Source: Burkholderia sp. HI2500 (GTDB lineage: Bacteria; Pseudomonadota; Gammaproteobacteria; Burkholderiales; Burkholderiaceae). From it: a stretch of DNA of 64,000 nucleotides. Both the position numbers and the translations under genes were made by a program. Below, piece by piece: positions 17,462 through 29,146 of the stretch. Position 1 is the stretch's first letter; every line of letters begins with the position of its first letter. Under the pieces are notes generated by a model. It saw nothing but the letters and a program-made list of their open reading frames with translations. It searched no databases and was not told the DNA's origin. Location of the stretch: positions 62,001 through 126,000 of the forward strand of contig NZ_NKFL01000002.1 in assembly GCF_002223055.1 (NCBI RefSeq). The letters are read 5' to 3'.

Positions 17462-19246
17462 ATGAAGACGATGGTACGCAACAAGACCTTCTGGGTGTTT
17501 CTCGTGGTGCTGTTCGCGCTGCCGGTGCTGCCCGGCGCGCTGCAGGTGCCGGAATACTGGATCACGCTGCTGAACTACATCGGCCTCTACGCGATCGTCG
17601 CGATCGGGCTCGTGCTGCTCACGGGCGTCGGCGGGATGACGAGCTTCGGGCAGGCCGCGTTCGTCGGCATCGGCGCGTATGCGACCGCGCTCCTGACGAC
17701 GCGCTACGGCGTGTCACCGTGGCTTGCACTGATCGTCGGTGTCGTGCTGACGGCGCTCGTCGCGCTCGTGCTTGGCGCGGTCACGATGCGGCTGTCCGGC
17801 CACTTCCTGCCGCTCGGCACGATCGCGTGGGGCCTCGCGCTGTTCTACCTGTTCGGCAATCTCGAACTGCTCGGCAAGTACGACGGGATCAACGGGATTC
17901 CGGCGCTGAACCTGTTCGGCATCACGCTCGACAGCGGCCGCAGCCTGTATTTCCTGATCTGGGCCGTCGTGCTGGCGGCGATCGTGTCGGTGCAGAACCT
18001 GCTGAACAGCCGCCCGGGTCGCGCGATCCGTGCGCTGCGCGGCGGCGGCGTGATGGCCGAGGCGATGGGCGTGAACACCGCGTGGATGCGCGTCGTGATC
18101 TTCGTCTATGCGGCCGTGCTCGCGGCCATCTCGGGCTTCCTGTACGCACACCTGCAGCGTGCGGTGAACCCGACACCGTTCGGGCTGAACCACGGGATCG
18201 AGTTCCTGTTCATGGCCGTGGTCGGCGGCGTGTCGCACGTGTGGGGCGCCGTGCTCGGCGCGGCGATCCTGACCGTGCTGCAGGACTACCTGCAGACGCT
18301 GTTGCCGAAGCTGCTCGGTTCGGAAGGCAACTTCGAGATCATCGTGTTCGGCGTGCTGATGGTGCTGCTGCTGCAGTACGCCCGCCAGGGCGTATGGCCG
18401 TTCGTCGCCAGGCTGTTCCCGCGCGGGCCGCGTGCGCATGTACCCGAGCACGCCGACCCGTTGCCGCAACGCGCGAAGCCCGCGGCCGGCGAGCCGCTGC
18501 TCGTCGTCGACAACGCGCGCAAGCAGTTCGGCGGCCTCGTGGCCGTCAACGACGTCAGCTTCGACGTGAAAGCGGGGCAGATCATCGGGCTGATCGGCCC
18601 GAACGGCGCCGGCAAGTCGACCACGTTCAACCTCGTGACGGGCGTGCTGAAGCCGACGGGCGGCACGATCACGTTCCGTGGCGAGCGCATCGACGGGCTC
18701 ACATCGCGCCAGATCGTCCGCCGCGGCATCGGCCGGACGTTCCAGCACGTGAAGCTGTTGCCGGCGATGACGGTGCTCGAGAACGTTGCGATCGGTGCGC
18801 ACCTGCGCGGCCATACGGGCGTGTGGCGCAGCGTCGTGCGGCTCAATGCCCACGAGGAAGCGCAGTTGCTGGCCGAGGCTGCACAGCAGATCCGCCGCGT
18901 CGGGCTCGAAAAGCACATGTACGACGAAGCGGGCAGCCTCGCGCTGGGCCAGCAACGGATTCTCGAAATCGCGCGGGCGCTGTGCTGCGACCCGACGCTG
19001 CTGCTGCTCGACGAGCCGGCCGCCGGGCTGCGTTACCAGGAGAAGCAGCAACTCGCCGACCTGCTGCGGCGGCTGAAGGCGGAAGGCATGAGCGTGTTGC
19101 TCGTGGAACACGACATGGATTTCGTGATGAATCTCACCGACCGGCTGGTGGTGATGGAATTCGGCACGCGGATCGCGGAAGGGCTGCCGCAAGACGTGCA
19201 GCAGGATCCGGCGGTGCTCGAAGCGTATCTGGGCGGGGTGGAGTGA
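17462..19246 (+). CDS. Fused HAAT permease-ATPase (LivM-LivG)
   Basis: 594 residues joining two subunits that are often separate. Residues 1 to about 320 are a LivM-type permease ([29 protein letters not shown], later [20 protein letters not shown]). Residues from about 340 are a LivG-type ATPase with Walker [10 protein letters not shown] (Lys385), signature LALGQQR and Walker [12 protein letters not shown]. The reading frame is continuous across the join, so this is a true fusion and not a sequencing artefact. It overlaps the next gene by one base. Confidence 0.93.
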   Translation: MKTMVRNKTFWVFLVVLFALPVLPGALQVPEYWITLLNYIGLYAIVAIGLVLLTGVGGMTSFGQAAFVGIGAYATALLTTRYGVSPWLALIVGVVLTALVALVLGAVTMRLSGHFLPLGTIAWGLALFYLFGNLELLGKYDGINGIPALNLFGITLDSGRSLYFLIWAVVLAAIVSVQNLLNSRPGRAIRALRGGGVMAEAMGVNTAWMRVVIFVYAAVLAAISGFLYAHLQRAVNPTPFGLNHGIEFLFMAVVGGVSHVWGAVLGAAILTVLQDYLQTLLPKLLGSEGNFEIIVFGVLMVLLLQYARQGVWPFVARLFPRGPRAHVPEHADPLPQRAKPAAGEPLLVVDNARKQFGGLVAVNDVSFDVKAGQIIGLIGPNGAGKSTTFNLVTGVLKPTGGTITFRGERIDGLTSRQIVRRGIGRTFQHVKLLPAMTVLENVAIGAHLRGHTGVWRSVVRLNAHEEAQLLAEAAQQIRRVGLEKHMYDEAGSLALGQQRILEIARALCCDPTLLLLDEPAAGLRYQEKQQLADLLRRLKAEGMSVLLVEHDMDFVMNLTDRLVVMEFGTRIAEGLPQDVQQDPAVLEAYLGGVE

Positions 19247-20001
19247 TGACGGACACGACGATGCCGATTCTCGACGTGCGCGGGCTGGCGGTCCGGTACG
19301 GGAAGGTGGAGGCGCTGCACGGCGCGGCGATCAAGGTTGGTGCGGGACAGATCGTCAGCGTGATTGGGCCGAACGGGGCCGGCAAATCGACGCTGCTGAA
19401 CGCGATCATGGGCGCGCTGCCGGTGACCGGGCATGCGTCGGGCGCGGTCGTGTATCGCGGTCACGATGTCGGTGCATTGCCGGTCGAGCAGCGCGTCGCA
19501 CGCGGGATGTGCCTCGTGCCGGAAAAGCGCGAGCTGTTCAGCACGATGACGGTTGAGGACAACCTCGTGCTGGGCGCGTATCGACGCAAGCTGGCGGGTG
19601 AAGCGAACTTCCTCGACCAGCTCGATCACGTGTTCGCGCTGTTTCCGCGTTTGAAGGAGCGGCGCAGGCAGGCGGCCGGCACGCTGTCCGGCGGCGAGCG
19701 GCAGATGCTCGCGGTTGGCCGCGCGCTGATGGGCAAGCCCGACCTGCTGATGCTCGACGAGCCGAGCCTCGGGCTGGCGCCGCTGATCGTGAAGGAGATC
19801 TTTCATATCATCAGCGCGTTGCGCGGGACGGGCGTGGCGACGCTGCTGATCGAGCAGAATGCGCGGGCTGCGCTGCAGATCTCGGACTACGGCTACGTGC
19901 TGGAGACGGGCGAGTTTGCGCTGGAAGGGCCGGCGGCGGAACTCGCGCAGAATCCACGTGTGATCGAAACCTACCTCGGGTTAGCGAAGAAAACGGCTTG
20001 A
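19246..20001 (+). CDS. HAAT-family ABC transporter ATPase, LivF type
   Basis: 251 residues. Unlike the LivF of the first cluster it has a standard Walker A (GPNGAGKST), then LSGGERQML and Walker [14 protein letters not shown]. It completes the second transporter set together with the fusion protein. The start ATG overlaps the fusion's stop in TGATG. The transcript probably ends at the parS-containing hairpin 27 bases after the stop. Confidence 0.93.
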   Translation: MTDTTMPILDVRGLAVRYGKVEALHGAAIKVGAGQIVSVIGPNGAGKSTLLNAIMGALPVTGHASGAVVYRGHDVGALPVEQRVARGMCLVPEKRELFSTMTVEDNLVLGAYRRKLAGEANFLDQLDHVFALFPRLKERRRQAAGTLSGGERQMLAVGRALMGKPDLLMLDEPSLGLAPLIVKEIFHIISALRGTGVATLLIEQNARAALQISDYGYVLETGEFALEGPAAELAQNPRVIETYLGLAKKTA

Positions 20002-20027
20002 TCGGAGGCGCGGTGGGTGGGGAACGG

Positions 20028-20055
20028 GCGGCGTGTTTCACGTGAAACACGCCGC
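20028..20055 (+). terminator. 28-base perfect palindrome ending the transporter operon
   Basis: Every base from 20028 to 20041 pairs with 20042 to 20055, and the palindrome is followed by TTTTGTTTTT. As RNA it would form a stem like an intrinsic terminator, though with little or no free loop. The central 16 bases are a parS site. Confidence 0.65.
20034..20049. promoter_or_regulatory. parS: parS centromere site 1
   Basis: TGTTTCACGTGAAACA is identical to the widely conserved chromosomal parS consensus bound by ParB. It lies 3.3 kb upstream of parA. ParB loads here and spreads, and ParA then moves the origin region. Confidence 0.93.
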
Positions 20056-20346
20056 TTTTGTTTTTGGGTGGAGGTCTGACTCCCATGCATCGGCGGTTAA
20101 CAGCCAGGGGATAAGTACCGGAGGAACAATCAAAAGCTCTGTGCAGTGGCGGTGGGGGAGGTATCTCAAGCGCAAATGGCGATCCGGTTTGTCGATCGGA
20201 GTTGGCTGCCACTCGTTCCACAGAATGATGATGTGCCGGGTCACAGGGGATAAGTGTCGAGCGTACCGACGGAAATTCTGTGAGGAAGGGGGCACAGGGT
20301 GTTCCGCCTAGGTATTGGGCGGGACACAGGCCTCGAACGGGTTATA

Positions 20347-20362
20347 TGTTCCACGTGAAATT
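20347..20362. promoter_or_regulatory. Degenerate parS-like site
   Basis: TGTTCCACGTGAAATT keeps the CACGTG core but differs from the parS consensus at three positions. Whether ParB binds it is uncertain. Confidence 0.3.
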
Positions 20363-20505
20363 TCTCGACCCATTGATCCCTGCACAGGCGTAACGATGTG
20401 CGGCGGGCGGGCCGGATTATTCGCAGGCGTAGGCGCGGAACCACAGATTCATCGGTCCAACGCCGAAAAATCGTCGAAATGCACAGACCCTACCATTCGG
20501 ACGGC

Positions 20506-20534
20506 ATTCGGGTGAAAAGCGAACCCGCTATAAT
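20506..20534 (+). promoter_or_regulatory. Promoter of mnmG
   Basis: A consensus -10 TATAAT lies at 20529-20534, 56 bases before the start codon. The -35 region about 17 bases upstream (ATTCGG) is weak. Confidence 0.6.
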
Positions 20535-20590
20535 TCGCCCCATACATTTCTCTGATAGGTTCGTGCGCAGCCCTGCGTGCGGAATCCACC

Positions 20591-22561
20591 ATGCTTTTTC
20601 CCACAGAATTTGACGTCATCGTCGTCGGTGGCGGTCATGCCGGCACCGAAGCCGCGCTGGCGTCCGCCCGCATGGGCGCAAAGACACTGCTGCTGACCCA
20701 CAACATCGAAACGCTTGGGCAGATGAGCTGCAATCCGTCGATCGGCGGCATTGGCAAGGGCCATCTGGTCAAGGAAGTCGATGCGCTGGGCGGCGCAATG
20801 GCAGCCGCGACGGACGAGAGTGGTATCCAGTTCCGGATCCTCAATTCGTCGAAAGGGCCGGCCGTGCGCGCGACGCGTGCGCAGGCCGACCGTATCCTGT
20901 ACAAGGCCGCGATCCGCCATCGGCTCGAGAACCAGCCGAACCTCTGGCTGTTCCAGCAGGCCGTCGACGACCTGATGGTCGAAGGCGACCGTGTGGTGGG
21001 TGCCGTCACACAGATCGGCATCCGCTTCCGCGCTCGCGCGGTCGTGCTGACCGCCGGGACGTTCCTTGACGGCAAGATCCACGTCGGCCTGAACAACTAC
21101 ACGGGCGGCCGCGCGGGCGATCCGGCGGCCGTGTCGCTGTCGTCGCGCCTGAAGGAGCTGAAGCTGCCGCAGGGCCGCCTGAAGACCGGTACGCCGCCGC
21201 GTATCGATGGCCGCTCGATCGATTTCTCGCAGCTGACCGAGCAGCCGGGCGATCTCGATCCGATTCCCGTCTTCTCGTTCCTGGGCCGCGCGGAGCAGCA
21301 TCCGCAGCAACTGCCGTGCTGGGTCACGCACACGAACGAGCGCACGCACGACATCATTCGTGGCGGTCTCGACCGTTCGCCTATGTATACAGGCGTGATC
21401 GAGGGCGTCGGGCCGCGCTATTGCCCGTCGATCGAGGACAAGATTCACCGGTTCGCGTCGAAGGAATCGCACCAGATCTTCCTGGAGCCGGAAGGGCTGA
21501 CGACCAACGAGTTCTACCCGAACGGGATCTCGACGAGCCTGCCGTTCGATGTCCAGCTCGAGCTCGTGCATTCGATGCGCGGCCTCGAGAACGCGCATAT
21601 CCTGCGCCCCGGCTACGCGATCGAGTACGACTACTTCGATCCGCGTGCGCTGAAGGCGTCGCTCGAGACGAAGGCGATCAACGGGCTGTTCTTTGCGGGC
21701 CAGATCAACGGGACGACCGGCTATGAAGAAGCGGCCGCGCAGGGCCTGCTGGCCGGCCTCAATGCGGGCCGCTACGTGCAGGAGAAGGATGCGTGGTGCC
21801 CGCGCCGTGACCAGGCCTACCTTGGCGTGCTGGTAGACGATCTCGTGACGCGCGGCGTGGCCGAGCCGTACCGGATGTTCACGAGCCGCGCCGAGTATCG
21901 CCTGAGCCTGCGTGAAGACAATGCCGACATGCGTCTGACGGAGATCGGCCGCGAACTGGGCCTCGTCGACGACGCGCGCTGGGACGCATTCAGCCGGAAG
22001 CGCGACGCTGTTTCACGTGAAACCGAACGCCTGAAGTCGACGTGGGTCACGCCGAAGACGTTGCCGGCGGAAGAGGCGACCGCGCTCCTCGGCAAGGCGA
22101 TCGACCACGAATACAGCCTCGCCGAGCTGCTGCGCCGCCCGGGTATCAGCTACGACGGGGTGTGTGGACTGAAGGGCGGCGAGTGCGGCCCCGCAGAGCC
22201 GCTGGCCGACGATCCGGTGATGCTCGAGCAGATCAAGGAGCAGGTCGAGATCGGCATCAAGTATCAGGGCTATATCGAGCGCCAGGCCTCCGAGATCGAA
22301 CGCAACGACGCAAACGAGAATACGCGCCTGCCGGACGGTATCGATTACCGCGAAGTCCGCGGCCTGTCGTTCGAGGTGAGCCAGAAGCTCAACGAGTTCC
22401 GGCCGGAGACGATCGGGCAGGCATCGCGCATCTCGGGTGTCACGCCGGCAGCGATCTCGCTGCTGATGGTGCACCTGAAGCGCCGCGGCCTCGGGCGCCG
22501 TAATGGCAGTGCCGCAGAGGCAACGGAGCAGGGGGACGGCGCCGTCCCGACGCAACAATGA
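20591..22561 (+). CDS. mnmG: tRNA uridine 5-carboxymethylaminomethyl modification enzyme, FAD subunit
   Basis: MnmG (GidA), 656 residues, works with MnmE to install the carboxymethylaminomethyl group at U34 of certain tRNAs; cytoplasmic and FAD-dependent. The FAD fold is at the N-terminus ([16 protein letters not shown]), then the family blocks [18 protein letters not shown] and [19 protein letters not shown], and a C-terminal helical domain. It is first in mnmG-rsmG-parA-parB, a classical origin-proximal cluster, and overlaps rsmG by four bases. Its coding sequence carries a perfect parS site. Confidence 0.97.
   Translation: MLFPTEFDVIVVGGGHAGTEAALASARMGAKTLLLTHNIETLGQMSCNPSIGGIGKGHLVKEVDALGGAMAAATDESGIQFRILNSSKGPAVRATRAQADRILYKAAIRHRLENQPNLWLFQQAVDDLMVEGDRVVGAVTQIGIRFRARAVVLTAGTFLDGKIHVGLNNYTGGRAGDPAAVSLSSRLKELKLPQGRLKTGTPPRIDGRSIDFSQLTEQPGDLDPIPVFSFLGRAEQHPQQLPCWVTHTNERTHDIIRGGLDRSPMYTGVIEGVGPRYCPSIEDKIHRFASKESHQIFLEPEGLTTNEFYPNGISTSLPFDVQLELVHSMRGLENAHILRPGYAIEYDYFDPRALKASLETKAINGLFFAGQINGTTGYEEAAAQGLLAGLNAGRYVQEKDAWCPRRDQAYLGVLVDDLVTRGVAEPYRMFTSRAEYRLSLREDNADMRLTEIGRELGLVDDARWDAFSRKRDAVSRETERLKSTWVTPKTLPAEEATALLGKAIDHEYSLAELLRRPGISYDGVCGLKGGECGPAEPLADDPVMLEQIKEQVEIGIKYQGYIERQASEIERNDANENTRLPDGIDYREVRGLSFEVSQKLNEFRPETIGQASRISGVTPAAISLLMVHLKRRGLGRRNGSAAEATEQGDGAVPTQQ
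22010..22023. promoter_or_regulatory. parS: parS centromere site 2, inside mnmG
   Basis: GTTTCACGTGAAAC, the full 14-base parS core, lies within the mnmG coding sequence, 1.98 kb from site 1 and 1.3 kb before parA. The encoded residues are ordinary (VSRET), so the site coexists with protein coding. Confidence 0.9.
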
Positions 22562-23244
22562 CGGCGCGTCGCGCGCCGGCGGTTAATCGGGACGTACTGG
22601 AGCAGATGCTCGTCGAAGGCACGACGGCGCTCGACCTCACCCTGACGGATGCGCAACTCAACCAGCTGCTCGACTACGTCGCGCTGCTCGGCAAGTGGAA
22701 CGCGGTCTACAACCTGACCGCGATCCGCGACCCGAAGCAGATGCTGATCCAGCACATCCTCGATTCGCTTTCCATCGTCCCGCATCTGCGCGGCCGTGCA
22801 TCGGCCCGCGTGCTCGACGTCGGTTCGGGCGGCGGGTTGCCCGGTATCGTGCTGGCGATCGTCGAGCCGGATTGGCAGGTCACGCTGAACGATATCGTGC
22901 AGAAGAAGTCTGCCTTCCAGACTCAGATGCGCGCGGAGCTGAAGCTCGCGAACCTGTCGGTGGTCACCGGTCGGGTCGAATCGCTGCAGCCGGGTGTTGA
23001 AGTGCCGGAAAAATTCGACATGATCGTATCCCGCGCTTTCGCGGATCTGTCCGACTTCGTTAAACTTGCTCGACATCTGGTCGCGCCGGGCGGATCGATC
23101 TGGGCGATGAAGGGCGTCCATCCGGACGACGAGATTGCGCGATTGCCGGAAGGCAGCCGCGTGAAGCAGACGATACGGCTGGCGGTGCCGATGCTCGATG
23201 CCGAACGGCATCTGATCGAAGTGGCCGTCGACGAAGCGAATTGA
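22558..23244 (+). CDS. rsmG: 16S rRNA (guanine527-N7)-methyltransferase
   Basis: RsmG (GidB), 228 residues, methylates G527 of 16S rRNA with S-adenosylmethionine. The cofactor-binding motif is [17 protein letters not shown], preceded by the family block [25 protein letters not shown]. It overlaps mnmG in ATGA and runs into parA after 56 bases. Loss of this gene is known in other bacteria to give low-level streptomycin resistance. Confidence 0.96.
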   Translation: MTARRAPAVNRDVLEQMLVEGTTALDLTLTDAQLNQLLDYVALLGKWNAVYNLTAIRDPKQMLIQHILDSLSIVPHLRGRASARVLDVGSGGGLPGIVLAIVEPDWQVTLNDIVQKKSAFQTQMRAELKLANLSVVTGRVESLQPGVEVPEKFDMIVSRAFADLSDFVKLARHLVAPGGSIWAMKGVHPDDEIARLPEGSRVKQTIRLAVPMLDAERHLIEVAVDEAN

Positions 23245-23300
23245 AGGGCAGGCGCGCAGTAGCGCGCCGTTTGTTTGAAGGTAAAGGGAACACACCAACG

Positions 23301-24080
23301 ATGGCAAAGATCTTCTGCGTTGCGAACCAGAAGGGGGGCGTCGGCAAGACGACGACATCGGTCAATCTCGCCGCAAGCCTTGCAGCGCAGGAGCAACGAG
23401 TCCTGCTGATCGATCTCGACCCGCAGGGTAACGCGACGATGGGCAGCGGGATCGACAAGGCTGCTTGCGAAGCGACCGTGTACGAGGTGCTGGTCGACGG
23501 CGTGTCGGTGACCGATGCGCGCATCCGTCCGGACGGCGTCACCTACGACGTGCTGCCCGCGAATCGCGAGCTGTCCGGTGCCGAGATCGAACTGATCAGC
23601 ATCGACAACCGCGAGCGCCGGCTGAAGGCTGCGCTCGAGCGCGTGTCCGACGACTACGACTTCGTGCTGATCGACTGTCCGCCGACGCTGTCGCTGCTGA
23701 CGCTGAACGGGCTGTGCGCGGCGCACGGCGTCGTGATTCCGATGCAGTGCGAGTACTTCGCACTGGAAGGGTTGTCGGACCTCGTCAACACGATCAAGCA
23801 GGTTCACGCGAACATGAACCGCGACCTGAAGATCATCGGCTTGCTGCGCGTGATGTTCGATCCGCGCATCACGCTGCAGCAGCAAGTCTCCGATCAACTG
23901 AAAGCGCACTTCGGCGACAAGGTGTTCGACGCGGTGATTCCGCGTAACGTGCGCCTGGCGGAAGCGCCGAGTTACGGGTTGCCGGGCGTCGTGTTCGACC
24001 GCAGCTCGCGCGGTGCGCAAGCGTATCTCCAGTTCGGTGCCGAAATGATCGACCGCGTTCGCGCGTTCGAGGTGTCGTGA
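23301..24080 (+). CDS. parA: Chromosome partitioning ATPase ParA
   Basis: 259 residues, typical for a chromosomal ParA without the extra N-terminal DNA-binding domain found in plasmid types. It has the deviant Walker A KGGVGKTTT (Lys11 and Lys16), Walker A' LLIDLDPQGNATMG, and FVLIDCPPTL. It binds DNA non-specifically as an ATP dimer and is stimulated by ParB on parS. I start at ATG 23301 (MAKIFCVANQ) behind a weak AAGGTAAAGGG; the frame is open to 23241. Confidence 0.96.
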   Translation: MAKIFCVANQKGGVGKTTTSVNLAASLAAQEQRVLLIDLDPQGNATMGSGIDKAACEATVYEVLVDGVSVTDARIRPDGVTYDVLPANRELSGAEIELISIDNRERRLKAALERVSDDYDFVLIDCPPTLSLLTLNGLCAAHGVVIPMQCEYFALEGLSDLVNTIKQVHANMNRDLKIIGLLRVMFDPRITLQQQVSDQLKAHFGDKVFDAVIPRNVRLAEAPSYGLPGVVFDRSSRGAQAYLQFGAEMIDRVRAFEVS

Positions 24081-24111
24081 TCCGGACATGAGCGAAGCGA
24101 GGAAGAAAGAC

Positions 24112-25005
24112 ATGAACGCGGTACCAAAGAAGAAGGGCTTGGGACGTGGCCTCGAAGCGCTGCTCGGCGGCAGTGCCGATATCACCGAAGCGGTGAAGAT
24201 CGAAGGGGCACCGAACACGCTCGCGCTCGGCAAGCTGCAGGCCGGCAAGTACCAGCCGCGTACGCGGATGGACGAAGGCAGCCTGCAGGAGCTCGCGGCA
24301 AGCATCCGCGCGCAGGGCGTGATGCAGCCGATCCTGGTACGGCCTATTTCATCAGACAAATACGAGATCATCGCGGGTGAGCGCCGTTTCCGTGCGGCGC
24401 GCCTGGCGGGCCTCGATGAAGTGCCGGTGCTCGTGAAGGACGTATCGGATCAGGCCGCCGCGGCGATGGCGCTGATCGAGAACATCCAGCGCGAGGATCT
24501 GAACCCGCTTGAAGAAGCGCACGGCATCCAGCGCCTGCTCGATGAGTTCGGTTTCACGCACGAACAGGCGGCCGAATCGGTCGGCCGTTCGCGCAGCGCG
24601 GTATCGAACCTGCTGCGCCTGCTGAACCTGGCTTCGCCGGTGCAGACGATGCTGCTGGCCGGTGATCTCGACATGGGGCATGCGCGCGCGCTGCTCGCCG
24701 TCGATGCGGCCACGCAGATCACGCTTGCCCATCAGGTCGTCAACAAGCGCATGTCGGTGCGCGAGACCGAAAAGCTCGTCACGCACACGACGAAGGAAGC
24801 GCCGGCGGTGAAGGCGCGCGCGAAGGACGACGGCGGTCGCGATACGCGCCGTCTCGAGGAGGAGTTGTCCGACCTGCTCGCGTCGACGGTGAAGATCAAG
24901 CTTGGCCGCCGCGGGCGAGGGCAGGTGACGATCGACTTCGGCAACCTCGACGCGCTCGAAGGCATTCTCGTGCGACTGCGCGGCAACGTCGCAACCGAAG
25001 AGTAA
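24112..25005 (+). CDS. parB: Chromosome partitioning protein ParB
   Basis: CTP-dependent clamp that binds parS. The N-terminal LGRGLEALLG motif stimulates ParA; the ParB nuclease-like CTP domain follows with QPRTRMDEGSLQELAASI and the GERRFRAARLAGL box; the helix-turn-helix (HEQAAESVGRSRSAVSNLLRLL) contacts parS; the C-terminus dimerises. I start at the ATG at 24112 (MNAVPKKKGLGRG) with GAGGAAG upstream, giving 297 residues; the ATG at 24088 would add eight. Cognate sites are present at 20034 and 22010. Confidence 0.95.
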   Translation: MNAVPKKKGLGRGLEALLGGSADITEAVKIEGAPNTLALGKLQAGKYQPRTRMDEGSLQELAASIRAQGVMQPILVRPISSDKYEIIAGERRFRAARLAGLDEVPVLVKDVSDQAAAAMALIENIQREDLNPLEEAHGIQRLLDEFGFTHEQAAESVGRSRSAVSNLLRLLNLASPVQTMLLAGDLDMGHARALLAVDAATQITLAHQVVNKRMSVRETEKLVTHTTKEAPAVKARAKDDGGRDTRRLEEELSDLLASTVKIKLGRRGRGQVTIDFGNLDALEGILVRLRGNVATEE

Positions 25006-25015
25006 AGGGCGGCGC

Positions 25016-26146
25016 ATGGCGGAGACGGACGCACCGGCGCCGCGCCGGTGGTTGGGGTGGCTTGCGCAGGAGCCCGTGCTATCGGTGCTCGTGCTTGGGC
25101 TGATCGTGCTGCAATGGGTGCGTCCGCAACCATTTTCGGTGTTGGCCGATCGCGTCGACTGGCAGACGGTCGCGACGCTCGCGGGCCTGCTGATGCTGAC
25201 CAAGGCGCTCGAGTTGTCCGGCTGCCTGATGTGGCTCGCACACCGCATCGTGCATCACGTGCACTCCGAACGCGGGCTCGCGATGCTGCTCGTCGGGTTC
25301 GCCGCGTTGCTGTCGATGTGGCTCACCAACGACGTCGCGCTGTTCGTCGTCGTGCCGCTGATGGTATCGCTGCGTGCGCTGACGCCACTGCCGTTCCGGC
25401 GGCTCGTGATCGTCGTCGCGCTGGCCGTCAACGCAGGGTCCGTCGCGACGCCGCTCGGCAATCCCCAGAATCTTTTCCTGTGGCAATTGAGCGGCGTGTC
25501 GTTCGGCCGCTTCGTGGTCACGCTCGGGCCGCTCGCGATCGCGCTGATGGCGCTGCTGCTCGTGCTGACCGCGTGCGCGTTTCGTGCGAAACCGCTCGAC
25601 CTGTCCGGCGACGTCGTCGCCATTCCCGTACAACGCCTGCACGCGCTGATCGCCGCAGTGCTGTTCGCGGCCTTCGTGCTGCTCGCTGATGCGCACCATC
25701 CGCTGCCGGGCCTGCTTGCCGTCGCGATCGTGCTGCTCGTCGCCAAACGTGACGCAGTCCTGAAGATCGACTGGCTGTTGCTGCTGATCTTCGTGCTGAT
25801 GTTCGTCGTGCTGCGCAGCGCGGCTGCGCTGCCCGTCATCCATGACACGATTGCGCATGCGAATCTCGATTCACCGCTGCGCATCTTTGCGGCCGGTGCC
25901 GTGCTGTCACAGGGCATCAGCAACGTGCCGGCCGCGATCCTGCTGTCCGAGTTCACGCATGATTGGCGCGCGCTCGCGTTCGGCGTATCGGTCGGCGGAT
26001 TCGGTTTCGCGATCGGCTCGCTTGCGAACCTGATCGCGGTGCGTCTCGCGAAGGAGCCGCGCATGTGGCTGCCGTTCCACCTGGTCTCGATTCCGTTCGC
26101 GCTCGCCAGCGCGGCACTCGGTGCGTGGCTGCTCGTTCATGGTTGA
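25016..26146 (+). CDS. SLC13/ArsB-NhaD-type membrane permease
   Basis: 376 residues with about ten hydrophobic segments; no signal peptide. The family-like motif of this ion-transporter superfamily is seen twice in inverted-repeat fashion: MWLTNDVALFVVVPL with TPLGNPQNLFLW in the first half, and QGISNVPAAILLSEF with IGSLANLIAV in the second. Relatives move dicarboxylates, citrate, sulfate or arsenite with Na+ or H+. The substrate is unknown. It follows parB by ten bases and may be read from the same transcript. Confidence 0.8.
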   Translation: MAETDAPAPRRWLGWLAQEPVLSVLVLGLIVLQWVRPQPFSVLADRVDWQTVATLAGLLMLTKALELSGCLMWLAHRIVHHVHSERGLAMLLVGFAALLSMWLTNDVALFVVVPLMVSLRALTPLPFRRLVIVVALAVNAGSVATPLGNPQNLFLWQLSGVSFGRFVVTLGPLAIALMALLLVLTACAFRAKPLDLSGDVVAIPVQRLHALIAAVLFAAFVLLADAHHPLPGLLAVAIVLLVAKRDAVLKIDWLLLLIFVLMFVVLRSAAALPVIHDTIAHANLDSPLRIFAAGAVLSQGISNVPAAILLSEFTHDWRALAFGVSVGGFGFAIGSLANLIAVRLAKEPRMWLPFHLVSIPFALASAALGAWLLVHG

Positions 26147-26241
26147 ACGATGTGGTGCGTGTGGTACAGGCGTGCCATTCGGGCGGCGGGGAGGGTGCAC
26201 AGCATTCGCGCTGGTGCGGGGTTGTTGATAAGTGCCGCAAT

Positions 26242-26261
26242 CCACAGTCGATCGACTGTGG
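26242..26261. promoter_or_regulatory. 20-base perfect palindrome
   Basis: CCACAGTCGATCGACTGTGG is fully self-complementary, 96 bases after the SLC13 gene and 343 bases upstream of the atp promoter. No T run follows, so it is not a typical terminator; a protein-binding site is more likely. Confidence 0.4.
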
Positions 26262-26603
26262 TGGCATGACAACTGATTGGATAATTCGTTGCGTCAGCAT
26301 CAGTCCGGATTTCGCGCCTCCGGCGCGGCCGGGTGATCACAGTGTTTCGTCTGTTCGGGGTTTCGTGCTGAGCTCGGGCCCGGAGCCGCGTCACAGCGCG
26401 GGCTCCAGGTGGTGATCGTGCCGCCCCGACGGCACCCGCGCCGGGCATCGTTTCCTCGCCATTTCCTCGTCGCCGGATTTTTTCGAGCAAGAAATACCGG
26501 TGCAAAAAAGCGACCTTACAACTGTCATCGTACGTCGTCGAATCGCCCGTTTTTTCACATGATGAGGCGTCGTTTTACGCAGGTTTTTGTCGCGTCTAAA
26601 GCC

Positions 26604-26632
26604 TTGAATCACTTGCAACTATCGCTTACAAT
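26604..26632 (+). promoter_or_regulatory. Sigma-70 promoter of the atp operon
   Basis: TTGAAT (26604-26609) and TACAAT (26627-26632) with exactly 17 bases between, in an AT-rich stretch 82 bases before atpI. This is the best-looking housekeeping promoter in the window. Confidence 0.8.
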
Positions 26633-26713
26633 CGCCCGGATTTGTTAGCTAGGCACCCCTGAAAGCTTTCAGAAAGCTTGGGGCCGGGTTCAAGGATTTT
26701 GCGGAAGATTGCG

Positions 26714-28544
<1,831 letters not shown>

Positions 28545-28673
28545 GGTTCCACGGAAATTTGCGTCCGGCGTGAGCCGGCGCAGGGCGGAACGGAGACTTG
28601 GGGCGCTGATCGAATGCAACTCGATGAGCGCCTTACCGTTTCATTTTTCCGGAATAGCAGATAAGGAAACACC

Positions 28674-29144
28674 GTGAATCTCAACGCAACTCTGTTTGCG
28701 CAAATGGTCGTGTTCCTGGTCCTCGCGTGGTTCACGATGAAATTCGTGTGGCCGCCGTTGATCAACGCCCTCGACGAACGTTCGAAGAAGATCGCCGACG
28801 GCCTCGCCGCCGCCGAGAAGGGCAAGGCAGAACTCGACGCAGCGCACAAGCGCGTGGACCAGGAACTCGCGCAGGCCCGCAATGACGGCCAGCAACGCAT
28901 CGCCGACGCTGAAAAGCGTGCCCAGGCGGTCGCCGAGGAAATCAAGGCCAACGCCCAGGCTGAAGCCGCCCGCATCATCGCCCAGGCGAAGGCGGAAGCA
29001 GAACAGCAAATCGTGAAGGCGCGCGAAGCGCTGCGTGGTGAAGTCGCTACGCTGGCCGTGAAGGGCGCCGAGCAGATCCTGAAGCGCGAAGTCGATCAAA
29101 CGGCCCACGCCCAACTGCTGAATCAACTGAAAGCCGAGCTCTGA
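28674..29144 (+). CDS. atpF: ATP synthase subunit b
   Basis: Peripheral stalk subunit of 156 residues: one N-terminal membrane helix ([16 protein letters not shown]) and a long charged coiled coil rich in Ala, Glu, Lys and Gln. It starts with GTG behind AAGGA. Two copies are expected per complex. Confidence 0.96.
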   Translation: MNLNATLFAQMVVFLVLAWFTMKFVWPPLINALDERSKKIADGLAAAEKGKAELDAAHKRVDQELAQARNDGQQRIADAEKRAQAVAEEIKANAQAEAARIIAQAKAEAEQQIVKAREALRGEVATLAVKGAEQILKREVDQTAHAQLLNQLKAEL

Positions 29145-29146
29145 TC

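Larger units (their letters stand above)
20002..20590. other. 589-base spacer before mnmG with parS
   Basis: Lower GC than its flanks and without a convincing gene. It holds a perfect parS within a terminator-like palindrome (20028-20055), two copies of CAGGGGATAAGT 139 bases apart (20105-20116 and 20244-20255), a degenerate parS-like site (20347-20362), and the mnmG promoter with a consensus TATAAT (20529-20534). Confidence 0.6.
26147..26713. other. Spacer and promoter region before the ATP synthase operon
   Basis: 567 bases without a supported gene. Notable items are a 20-base perfect palindrome (26242-26261), an AT-rich tract from about 26470, a good sigma-70 promoter (26604-26632) and a 14-base palindrome in the leader (26659-26672). 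Confidence 0.6.

Noticed and set aside
20002..20590. Chromosomal origin oriC
   Set aside because: parS and degenerate DnaA-like repeats are present, but no cluster of perfect DnaA boxes, no clear unwinding element and no dnaA or dnaN gene in the window.
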